Below are positions 1 to 7,673 of a stretch of 44,449 nt of DNA, in pieces. The stretch is taken from contig JACQIX010000001.1 in NCBI GenBank assembly GCA_016198275.1, positions 1 through 44,449 on the forward strand. The letters run 5' to 3'. The notes beneath the pieces were generated by a model. That model saw only the letters and a program-made list of their open reading frames with translations. It did not search any database and was not told the origin of the DNA. Made by a program: the position numbers and the translations under genes. The DNA comes from Candidatus Daviesbacteria bacterium (GTDB lineage: Bacteria > Patescibacteriota > Microgenomatia > Daviesbacterales > UBA10151). Positions within the stretch are counted from its first letter, which is position 1. The number at the start of each line of letters is the position of its first letter.

Positions 1-18
1 GAGTGCGCTTAATTAAAG

Positions 19-927
19 TTTAATATCCGACACATCAGGTAAAATATGGATGTGTTAAATCTGACTAAGATAACAATAGCTTGGGAAATGTATGAGTCTG
101 GTATTCCTAAGGCTCATATAGCCTCTAAGCTACGATTAACCAGGGAAACAGTTCATATCTGGATTAAGGCTATACAGGAATGTGGTCTGTTGGAATTCCT
201 GGATAAATATACTAATGCCAAGAAAGGTAGCAGAGAGAAGAGGAAGATTGATGGACTCTTAAAGGCACGGATCTACAAATTAAGAGAAGATTATAGGGAT
301 TGTTGTGGCCAGAAAATCAGGGAGTTTCTCCTTGATGAGTATGGAATAACACTTTCCACGACCACTATTTACAAAGTATTAGGAGAAAAGTTTAAGTTAA
401 GGAGTAAATGGAAGAAAAACCAAATAAGAGGACCAATCCCTGAGGCAGATAGCACTAGAGAGGTAATACAGATGGATACAGTGGATTTTGGGGCTGTGTT
501 TGCCTTTACAGCAGTAGATATCTTTAGCAAGGAGATATCAGTTAGGCTATATCCATCCTTAACTGCTAAAGATGGCTTAGATTTCCTAAACTTCTCCTTC
601 AATAATAGATTTAACCATACACAACTTCTTCAAACTGATGGAGGACCAGAATTTAAAGCTGAGTTTAGATCAAGTGTGTTCAACTATGCTGATAGATTCA
701 GAGTATCAAGACCCTACAAGAAGAATGAGTAATCCTACATAGAAAGTTTTAATAGGAGTTTAAGAAAAGAGTGCTTGGGTTGGAGTAAATACCTACCTAA
801 AGATATACCTGACCTTGAAAAAGAGCTGCAAGATTATTTACAATATTATCATACTAAAAGACCTCATATGAGTTTAAACATGAAGACACCTAATCAGTTT
901 TTAAAAGAACTAGTGTCGGATATTTAA
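19..927 (+). mobile_element. IS481/IS3-like insertion sequence with 15-bp terminal inverted repeats
   Basis: TTTAATATCCGACAC (19-33) and GTGTCGGATATTTAA (913-927) are inverted repeats (14/15 match) enclosing a transposase reading frame. Confidence 0.75.
46..927 (+). pseudogene. IS481/IS3-family DDE (rve) transposase interrupted by an in-frame TAA
   Basis: N-terminal HTH, then rve core (IQMDTVDF, TDGGPEF). Stop at 730-732, after which the same frame continues SYIESFNRSLRKECLGW...HTKRPHMSLNMKTPNQFLKELVSDI to TAA at 925-927. Confidence 0.8.
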
Positions 928-953
928 GTGTATATATCGGAGTTTGAGCAAAG

Positions 954-1976
954 CTAATTTAGTTTTAAAATAGTCTCTGCCAGGTTTTGAGGATCGTGGC
1001 GGAAAAGATGTTCCCTGACATGGTAGACTCCTAAGTTGGATTTAATGATTTTAACATTAGGCGCTAAACTTTTACAGGCGTCTATGTCAACCCTAACCAC
1101 ATTTTGCCCCTCTTTTTTATAAATTTTTAAAACTTCGGCATCCAAACCATTAGAGTTGGCTATCAGGTAATTAATGCGGTCTTTATTTTCTAAATAAGCT
1201 AAAAATGCCCTCAAATAATCGGAGGCCTTAAATGAATCAGTTTCCCCTCTCTTTGTCATCAGATTTAAAACAATGACAATTTTTGCTTTTGAAGAAATAA
1301 TAGCTTCCTTGATGCCATTAACCAATAAATGCGGCAGCACTGACGTATATAAGTCTCCGGCAGAAAAGACAATCTTATCTGCCTCAGAAGTTGCTTGAAT
1401 AACTTCCGGATTAGGGTCAGCGTTAGCATCAAAATAAATCCGCATGATTTTATTTTTGGGGTTGTAATTTTTACGTTCTGCCCGAAGGTCAATATTATCT
1501 TCCCCTTCAACTTCTTCCCCGCTTTCCAATTTGGCCATTAAACTTAATTCCGAGAGACTTACAGGCAAAACTCTGGCTCTTATTCTGAAAAGCAGCCTTT
1601 CTGCTTCCGTACCTCTGTCCGGGCCTTTATAAATATGTTCTAACCTTGCAGCAATTAAATTTCCCAAGCTGTGTCCTTTTAAAGGGCCGACAATATTTTC
1701 TAGCCTATCATCAAATAATTTTTGGGCAACTTGTCTTTGTTTGCTGTCTTCTATTAAAGCTAAAAGGCACTGTCTGATATCGCCGGGAGGCAAAATTCCC
1801 ACTTCTGTTCTTAACCTGCCAGATGAACCACCTGAATCCCAAGTCCCCACAACAGCAGTAATAAATTCAGGCTGGTTTAGCTCAACTAAGCCTCTTAAAA
1901 CGGAAAAATGTCCTGTTCCTCCTCCAAAAGTGACTATCTTTTGCTGGTAGGGATATTTTTCGATATTATCTGCCAT
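954..1976 (-). CDS. yvcK: YvcK/CofD-like gluconeogenesis factor
   Basis: VTFGGGTGHFSVLRGL, GTWDSGGSSGRLRTEVGILPPGDIRQCL, GHSLGNLIAARL are typical of the family. Confidence 0.9.
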   Translation of the reverse strand: MADNIEKYPYQQKIVTFGGGTGHFSVLRGLVELNQPEFITAVVGTWDSGGSSGRLRTEVGILPPGDIRQCLLALIEDSKQRQVAQKLFDDRLENIVGPLKGHSLGNLIAARLEHIYKGPDRGTEAERLLFRIRARVLPVSLSELSLMAKLESGEEVEGEDNIDLRAERKNYNPKNKIMRIYFDANADPNPEVIQATSEADKIVFSAGDLYTSVLPHLLVNGIKEAIISSKAKIVIVLNLMTKRGETDSFKASDYLRAFLAYLENKDRINYLIANSNGLDAEVLKIYKKEGQNVVRVDIDACKSLAPNVKIIKSNLGVYHVREHLFRHDPQNLAETILKLN

Positions 1977-2018
1977 ATGAAGAATTATACACTAATTGGT
2001 ATAATGAGATGGATTTAA

Positions 2019-2102
2019 GCCCGGGTGCTGGAATTGGCAGACAGGCACGTTTCAGAAGCGTGTGCTAGAAATAGCGTGGGAGTTCAACTCTCCCCCTGGG
2101 CA
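2019..2102 (+). tRNA. tRNA-Leu(CAG)
   Basis: Acceptor GCCCGGG/CCTGGGC, anticodon arm CACGT-TTCAGAA-GCGTG, long variable arm, T arm GGGAG-TTCAACT-CTCCC. Confidence 0.93.
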
Positions 2103-3061
2103 CTAGCAGGTAAGGGATCAATATTTGGCCATTCATCTAAGAAAACTTGCAATACTTTGTTTCTCAAAGATCTTATTAGAGGATCACTATTATATCCTCT
2201 ATTTGCCATTAAACCTTTTTTGATTCTCAAAAATTCTATAACCATTTCGGCTTGTGATTTTTTAAAATATAGATATGGCTTAACATCGGTTAATAACTTT
2301 AATAGATCTTCTCCGTTAACTTCCCACTTATATGAGGGGACCTCCGCCTTTGTTTTACTTGCACCACTTTTTTTAGTTGGCTTAACGCCACCGTATTTTT
2401 CAAACAAAGCCTCAAGAAGGTTATATCTTACAGAAACTATATTACCTTTGGCTAGGAATTCCGGGCGGGATCCTCTATTGGTACGATAGAGTCCTAAGGA
2501 CATATCAGCATCCAAAGTTGCAGCTAGTCTTTCTTGAGTAGGTAGAGATGTTTCAGGAGCTACTTGCTGTTTAGCTTGGTAAAGTCTTTCCTGGAATTCC
2601 CGTTCAACAACCATTCTTTCATAAGGATCAGCGTAAAGAGAAGGAACTTTAACAAAACCATAAATGTGTCTTCTTACTTCTCGTTTTTGGAGTAAAAATT
2701 CCTCAAATATTTCTGCTTGGGCTTGCTTAAAAGCTAAAAAAGGTCTAACCCAACGAAGGAATATAAGACATTCAACCGAGTTGCCGGTGACTAAATACCA
2801 CTCTTGGTGCCGACCGGTTGCAGTAAGAGTATTGAAATCATTAAGGTTCCAAGAGCGACCATTAATAATTCCTCCTTGTATAACTTCTAACTTTCTTCTA
2901 TCATCGCCGTATATAGCCAGGCAGGGTTGAAAATCAATATTATCAGGTGTTCTATCACTAGGTCTTGAGTGGCTGTTAATAGAAAAATTTAACGCCTCAT
3001 CCATAAACGCTCCCCAATATTGTATATTGGCTTGAGGTTGATGTTCGACTCTTGAATTCAT
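2084..3061 (-). CDS. Degenerate two-repeat LAGLIDADG homing-endonuclease-like protein
   Basis: Motif-like segments WGAFMDEALNFSI and LAATLDADMSLGLYR, each followed by a motif typical of the family (VRPFLAFKQAQAEIFEEF and VKPYLYFKKSQAEMVIEF). Stop codon lies inside tRNA-Leu(CAG). Confidence 0.6.
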   Translation of the reverse strand: MNSRVEHQPQANIQYWGAFMDEALNFSINSHSRPSDRTPDNIDFQPCLAIYGDDRRKLEVIQGGIINGRSWNLNDFNTLTATGRHQEWYLVTGNSVECLIFLRWVRPFLAFKQAQAEIFEEFLLQKREVRRHIYGFVKVPSLYADPYERMVVEREFQERLYQAKQQVAPETSLPTQERLAATLDADMSLGLYRTNRGSRPEFLAKGNIVSVRYNLLEALFEKYGGVKPTKKSGASKTKAEVPSYKWEVNGEDLLKLLTDVKPYLYFKKSQAEMVIEFLRIKKGLMANRGYNSDPLIRSLRNKVLQVFLDEWPNIDPLPASAQGES

Positions 3062-3175
3062 GGGAGGATTATACTTGAAAATTAATCAGTAATCAAACTA
3101 TAGGATTGGACTAAATAGTTCCTACTGCTCAAATAGTTTAAAATCAAGGCAGCTTTGGGTATAATTAGTAAGCAA

Positions 3176-3258
3176 GCCGGGGTGGTGAAACGGTATACAC
3201 GCTACCTTGAGGTGGTAGTGCCCGTAAGGGCGTGGAGGTTCAACTCCTCTTCCCGGCA
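3176..3258 (+). tRNA. tRNA-Leu(GAG)
   Basis: Acceptor GCCGGGG/TCCCGGC, anticodon arm CTACC-TTGAGGT-GGTAG, variable arm GTGCCCGTAAGGGCGT, T loop TTCAACT. Confidence 0.93.
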
Positions 3259-3296
3259 CCGAGTCAGACTCGGCAGTCAAGCAGACTTGGCTCCGC

Positions 3297-3511
3297 GGGC
3301 ACTTAGCTCAGTGGGTTTGAATGTCTAAACGACATTCAAACGGGTTGCTTCCTTAAAGAATTTACCATAAAATAACGTAGCAACCCAGGAAGAGCGCTTC
3401 GTTTGGACTCGTAGCTCAGTTGGTTAGAGCGTCTCATTTACACTGAGAAGGTCCCCTGTTCGAGTCAGGGCGGGTCCACAGATGTCGGGGGTTCAAATCC
3501 CTCAGTGCCCA
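3297..3511 (+). pseudogene. Interrupted tRNA (Val-like) with a D-loop insertion and a complete tRNA-Val nested in its anticodon region
   Basis: GGGCACT (3297-3303) pairs perfectly with AGTGCCC (3504-3510). D stem GCTC (3306-3309)/GAGC (3392-3395), anticodon 5' strand CTTCG (3397-3401), T arm GGGGG-TTCAAAT-CCCTC (3487-3503). No 3' anticodon-stem strand (CGAAG) was found. Confidence 0.75.
3405..3478 (+). tRNA. tRNA-Val(TAC)
   Basis: Acceptor GGACTCG/CGGGTCC, D arm GCTC..GAGC, anticodon arm TCTCA-TTTACAC-TGAGA, T arm CCCTG-TTCGAGT-CAGGG. Confidence 0.93.
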
Positions 3512-4214
3512 CAACTTGTCTGCGCAGTCCATTAATAGGTCTAAGATATTTCCGAAAGTTTTCTTCCCCTAGCCACACATCTAATATTTCTTGACTTACT
3601 CCTCCAAAAAGTGCTTGAGGTACGCTTACTGCTATGTTCCTCCTAGTATATCTTGCTACATTATGGGCTGCTCCAATGAAAAGTATGCCTACCTTTTCAG
3701 GGGTCAATGTTTTTGCAATATTGACTGCTATATGTTTATCCCTGACAGCTGTTAGTAAATCTTGAAGTCTGTCTATTATCTGCCAGGGAAAATATCTAGT
3801 GATAGGGTATGAACTAAATAAAGCATTGGCAAACATAAAAGGCAGGACTCCTTCTGGTCCTACCACCTTAGCCCCTCGGTCCTGAAGATTTTTTAATAGA
3901 GCAAAACTATACGAGTTTGGTGCCAATTTATTGACCGTTAATCTTGTTCCCTCTTCGTCTAAAAACCTTGGTAGAGAGTCGTGATAAACAGTCATGTCGC
4001 GGGGATCATAAGGAAAGTTTTGCATAAACTCGTGGATTCGTCTCCAAATCCTAGGAACTATGATTCTTCCCTCTGCCTTTTCCGTCCTGCTTAAGAAATA
4101 ACCTACGTGTCCTAACTCATCGTTGATATGCACAATTGGGATAAGGAATAATTTTCGTTCAGCCACAGTGGCGATTCTAGGGTTAAAAATGTTTAAAGTC
4201 AATTGTTTCCTCAT
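3465..4214 (-). CDS. Hypothetical protein; C-terminus reads antisense through tRNA sequence
   Basis: Long ORF, divergent from glmS. Tail VVGTEGFEPPTSVDPP is the antisense translation of the 3' part of the interrupted tRNA and the end of tRNA-Val. Confidence 0.6.
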   Translation of the reverse strand: MRKQLTLNIFNPRIATVAERKLFLIPIVHINDELGHVGYFLSRTEKAEGRIIVPRIWRRIHEFMQNFPYDPRDMTVYHDSLPRFLDEEGTRLTVNKLAPNSYSFALLKNLQDRGAKVVGPEGVLPFMFANALFSSYPITRYFPWQIIDRLQDLLTAVRDKHIAVNIAKTLTPEKVGILFIGAAHNVARYTRRNIAVSVPQALFGGVSQEILDVWLGEENFRKYLRPINGLRRQVVGTEGFEPPTSVDPP

Positions 4215-4233
4215 GTTATACTAGTTACTGTTT

Positions 4234-5997
4234 ATGTGTGGAATCTTTGGCTACGTAGGGAGCAAAAATGCTCCTGAAATTATTTTAGAAGGATTAAAAA
4301 GGCTGGAATACCGGGGATATGATTCCTGGGGAATTGCGGTGGTGGCTGATGAAATTAAAGTCAACAAAAAGGTAGGAGCTATTGGTGATTTGGGTGCAGC
4401 ATCATTACCAGGTTCCACCATCGGAATTGGCCATACCAGATGGGCAACCCATGGAGGTGTATCTGAAACAAACGCTCATCCTCACTTATCTTCTGATAAA
4501 TTCTTTGCTCTGGCTCAAAATGGCATTGTAGAAAATTATCTTGAGCTAAAAGAAATTTTAAAAAAGAAAAAATATAAATTTGAAAGTTCAACTGATACAG
4601 AGGTAATTATCCGTTTAATTGAAAATAAATTATTAGATCTCTCGCATTTAAAAGAAGCTGTTAGGGCTGCTTTTTTAGAGCTTGAAGGTAGAAATACCAT
4701 TATTATTTTAACTGCTGACAACCAGTTAATAGCTGCCAGGAATGGTTCCCCGCTGGTGGTTGGTATAAGTGGCAAAGAAATATTTTTTTCCTCAGATACT
4801 TTATCCTTTGCTCCTTTTGTTAAAAAGGCTTTGGTAGTAGATAATGGTCAGTTAATAGTTGCCAGTAATGGGCAGATTACCCTTTTTGATATTAAAAGCG
4901 GTCAAAAATTGCCGGTTGTATTGGATAATATTGATTTTGAAAGCAGCAAAGTTGATAAAGAAGGTTATGAACACTTTATGCTGAAAGAAATCGTTGAAAG
5001 CCCTTATGTAATCAACCAAGTTTTAAATCAGGATCCAAAAGTTTATGAGGATTTTATAAGGAACATAAAAAAAGCTAAAAATGTTTATACTATCGGTTCC
5101 GGTACAGCAGGGATAGCTGCTTCACAGATCGCTTTTTATTTAAGAGAATTTGGCAAAATAGCAGTTGTTCCTTTGATTGGAGCTGATACTAACGATTATT
5201 TTGATTTATTAACCAGAGATGATCTTATGATTGCTCCTTCCCAGTCAGGTGAAACAGCCGATGTTTTGGAAGTTTTGGAAATTGCAAAAAAGAAGGGAGT
5301 TAAGATTGCCTCATACGTTAACATGCCGGGATCTACCATGACCAGGATGTCTGATTTTAAGTTTATGGCCAAAGCCGGTCCGGAGATTTGTGTCATGTCC
5401 ACCAAAGTTTTTACTTCACAAATAGCTTGGGGGTACATGATAAGCAAGATAATTAGCGGACAAGAAAAAGAAGGAGCAGCCAGTTTAAAAAAATTAGCAG
5501 GTGAGATGGAAATATACTTGGATATAAAGAATAATCATGAACAAATTAAAAAACTGGCCAAAAAATTAGCAAAAACTAAAGATATTTTTCTTTTAGGTAA
5601 ATACCAGAACTTTAATATTATCCGCGAAGGAATGGTGAAAATTATTGAAGGATCATATCTTCATGCCCACGCTATTCCTGCAGGAGACCTCAAACATTAT
5701 GCGATCACATTAATGGAAAAAGGCGTACCGGTGATTGTGGTTGTTTCAGAGGATGTGGCCAAAGATGATGTATTAAATGCCGTCAATCAGGTGAAAGCCA
5801 GAGGTGCCCAGGTTTTGGCAATAGGATCTAAAAAACATGAACAATTTGATTATTTTTTAGAAGTTGCGGACACCGGAGAGACCTCTGCCATTATGAATAT
5901 CATCCCTTTGCAGCTTTTGGCTTATTATATGGCTTTTGAATTAGGTAATAATGTTGACAAACCTAGAAACATTGCCAAAAGCGTGACTGTAAAATAA
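4234..5997 (+). CDS. glmS: Glutamine--fructose-6-phosphate aminotransferase (isomerizing)
   Basis: MCGIFGYVG N-terminus (Cys2 nucleophile), GHTRWATHG, SIS domains, C-terminal DKPRNIAKSVTVK. Confidence 0.97.
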   Translation: MCGIFGYVGSKNAPEIILEGLKRLEYRGYDSWGIAVVADEIKVNKKVGAIGDLGAASLPGSTIGIGHTRWATHGGVSETNAHPHLSSDKFFALAQNGIVENYLELKEILKKKKYKFESSTDTEVIIRLIENKLLDLSHLKEAVRAAFLELEGRNTIIILTADNQLIAARNGSPLVVGISGKEIFFSSDTLSFAPFVKKALVVDNGQLIVASNGQITLFDIKSGQKLPVVLDNIDFESSKVDKEGYEHFMLKEIVESPYVINQVLNQDPKVYEDFIRNIKKAKNVYTIGSGTAGIAASQIAFYLREFGKIAVVPLIGADTNDYFDLLTRDDLMIAPSQSGETADVLEVLEIAKKKGVKIASYVNMPGSTMTRMSDFKFMAKAGPEICVMSTKVFTSQIAWGYMISKIISGQEKEGAASLKKLAGEMEIYLDIKNNHEQIKKLAKKLAKTKDIFLLGKYQNFNIIREGMVKIIEGSYLHAHAIPAGDLKHYAITLMEKGVPVIVVVSEDVAKDDVLNAVNQVKARGAQVLAIGSKKHEQFDYFLEVADTGETSAIMNIIPLQLLAYYMAFELGNNVDKPRNIAKSVTVK

Positions 5998-6012
5998 GTT
6001 ATAATTAGAAAT

Positions 6013-6216
6013 ATGCAGGAAGTTGGCAAAATTTTTTCATTACTGGGAATAATTTTTTTAATTCTGGGGATGCTTTTTAATTTCATGCCCAATTTGCCAA
6101 AAATTCCCGGGGACATTTATATAGACAAACCAGGGATTAGAATTTACATACCCTGGGTTTCTTCTTTAATACTTTCCATTATTCTCACCCTGATGTTCAA
6201 TTTTTTTAGAAAGTGA
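6013..6216 (+). CDS. DUF2905-like small membrane protein
   Basis: 67 aa with two hydrophobic segments around NLPKIPGDIYI. Confidence 0.7.
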   Translation: MQEVGKIFSLLGIIFLILGMLFNFMPNLPKIPGDIYIDKPGIRIYIPWVSSLILSIILTLMFNFFRK

Positions 6217-6233
6217 TAAAATATACCATGGTT

Positions 6234-6306
6234 GCCGGAATTGCCAATGTGGTCAAGGCGACCGCCTGAAGAGCGGATTATCTCAGTCCGATTCTGGGTT
6301 CCGGCA
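6234..6306 (+). tRNA. tRNA-Phe(GAA)
   Basis: Acceptor GCCGGAA/TTCCGGC, anticodon stem CCGC/GCGG with loop CTGAAGA, T stem CTCAG/CTGGG with non-canonical T loop TCCGATT. Confidence 0.8.
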
Positions 6307-6316
6307 CCTTTTTATG

Positions 6317-6354
6317 CGGGGTGTAGTTCAGAAGTGGAATGGCCACTTGGGATT
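6317..6354 (+). pseudogene. Isolated 5' half of a tRNA, probably Pro(GGG)
   Basis: CGGGGTGTAGTTCAGAAGTGGAATGGCCACTTGGGATT: acceptor 5' strand, D arm GTTC/GAAT, anticodon 5' strand and loop TTGGGAT. No matching 3' half (ACCCCG) nearby. Confidence 0.6.
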
Positions 6355-6426
6355 GCGCGAGTAGTTCAGTGGTAGAATGTCTCGTTGCCAACGAGAAGGT
6401 CGCCGGTTCGAGTCCGGTCTCGCGCT
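6355..6426 (+). tRNA. tRNA-Gly(GCC)
   Basis: Acceptor GCGCGAG/CTCGCGC, anticodon arm CTCGT-TGCCA-ACGAG, T arm GCCGG-TTCGAGT-CCGGT. Confidence 0.92.
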
Positions 6427-6467
6427 CACTTAGTAGTAATTCAACGGTAGTAAGAATTTATTTGTTT

Positions 6468-7658
6468 ATGTTTAACTTTCCGGGTTTGAGAAATTATCTA
6501 AAAATCTTTTCCCCAATTACAATAATCTTACTGATAACTACATTTGTTTTTGGTATTTTTTATTATTCTAATAACCAATATCTAACCAGCAAAATTAATA
6601 CTCTTAAAGCTGAAAATTCTTTAACCAGTAAAAAATTAGCCTCAGTCAGCGGAGAATTGACTGCATTAAAAAGTGAAGATCAACTGGTTCGAAACAATAA
6701 ACTGCAAGAAGAAATAAAAAATATTCAAACTACATATGGTTTGGCAGTTTCAACCTATGAAAAGCTATTGGATGTAAAAACAGTCAGTAAAGATACTACA
6801 GAAATTGATGAAATCTATGCCAGATCATTAAAACTTCTGTCAGAGCGTAACTTTGCCTCATCAGCTGCCCTTCTTTCACAAATTAGTAAACAAATCCAGG
6901 GGGAAAAAGAGAAAGTTTCCGCATCTTTTAATATTGCGGCAAACGTTCCAGTCAATAATGCCGTCCCCCTTTCCGGGTTTAGACGGCAGCAGGTCCAGGT
7001 TGATGGAAGTAATTTTCTGGTGGATATTGTGTCAGCTGATTTAGGGTCAACACGAGTAATTGTGGATACTGCTTCAGATTCGGATTGCTCAAGTAATTGT
7101 CCGGTATTGTCTCTGGGGGATTATGTTTCCAGAAACGGAGCGTTTGCAGGCATTAATGGTTCATACTTTTGTCCGTCCACTTACCCAAGTTGTGCAGGAA
7201 AAGAAAACACCTTTGATTTATTAGTCATGAATAAAAACAAGCATTATTTTAATTCGGACAACAATGTCTACAGTAATAATCCGGCAGTTATTTTTGGCAG
7301 TGGTTGGATTCGGTTTGTGGGCAAGGCACAAGAATGGGGTCGGGATACGGCAGTTGATGGAGTTTTGTCTAATTTTCCTCTACTTGTTTCTGGTAGCAGT
7401 GTAGTTTATTCAGATAACCCTGATCCCAAGTTTAATAGCAAAGGCCCCAGAGGTTTTGTTGCAAATAAAGGAAGCACAGTCTATATTGGCTTTGTTTATA
7501 ATGCCACTATGGGTGAATCAGCCAGGGCTTTGAAAGTTTTGGGTGTGGAAAATGCTATGAATTTAGATGAAGGCGGTTCCACAGCTTTGTGGAGTGGAGG
7601 GTATAAAGCAGGACCAGGGAGAAATATTCCAAACGCGATTTTGTTTGTAAGGAAGTAA
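6468..7658 (+). CDS. Phosphodiester glycosidase (NAGPA-like) domain protein, membrane anchored
   Basis: N-terminal TM and coiled coil; GAFAGINGSYFCP and AMNLDEGGSTALW motifs. Start moved to ATG 6468 because the ORF 5' part is tRNA sequence. Confidence 0.8.
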   Translation: MFNFPGLRNYLKIFSPITIILLITTFVFGIFYYSNNQYLTSKINTLKAENSLTSKKLASVSGELTALKSEDQLVRNNKLQEEIKNIQTTYGLAVSTYEKLLDVKTVSKDTTEIDEIYARSLKLLSERNFASSAALLSQISKQIQGEKEKVSASFNIAANVPVNNAVPLSGFRRQQVQVDGSNFLVDIVSADLGSTRVIVDTASDSDCSSNCPVLSLGDYVSRNGAFAGINGSYFCPSTYPSCAGKENTFDLLVMNKNKHYFNSDNNVYSNNPAVIFGSGWIRFVGKAQEWGRDTAVDGVLSNFPLLVSGSSVVYSDNPDPKFNSKGPRGFVANKGSTVYIGFVYNATMGESARALKVLGVENAMNLDEGGSTALWSGGYKAGPGRNIPNAILFVRK

Positions 7659-7673
7659 AGGTTATTAAGTTAA

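Noticed and set aside
2025-2489. 154-aa plus-strand ORF
   Set aside because: Starts inside tRNA-Leu and is antisense to the LAGLIDADG-like ORF.
3297-3511. Group I intron in a tRNA
   Set aside because: The interrupting sequences are a complete tRNA and about 73 nt of hairpins; no room for a group I catalytic core.
6339-6467. N-terminal extension of the 439-aa ORF (MATWDCASSSVVECLVANEKVAGSSPVSRS)
   Set aside because: Encoded by tRNA-Pro fragment and tRNA-Gly; real start taken as ATG 6468.
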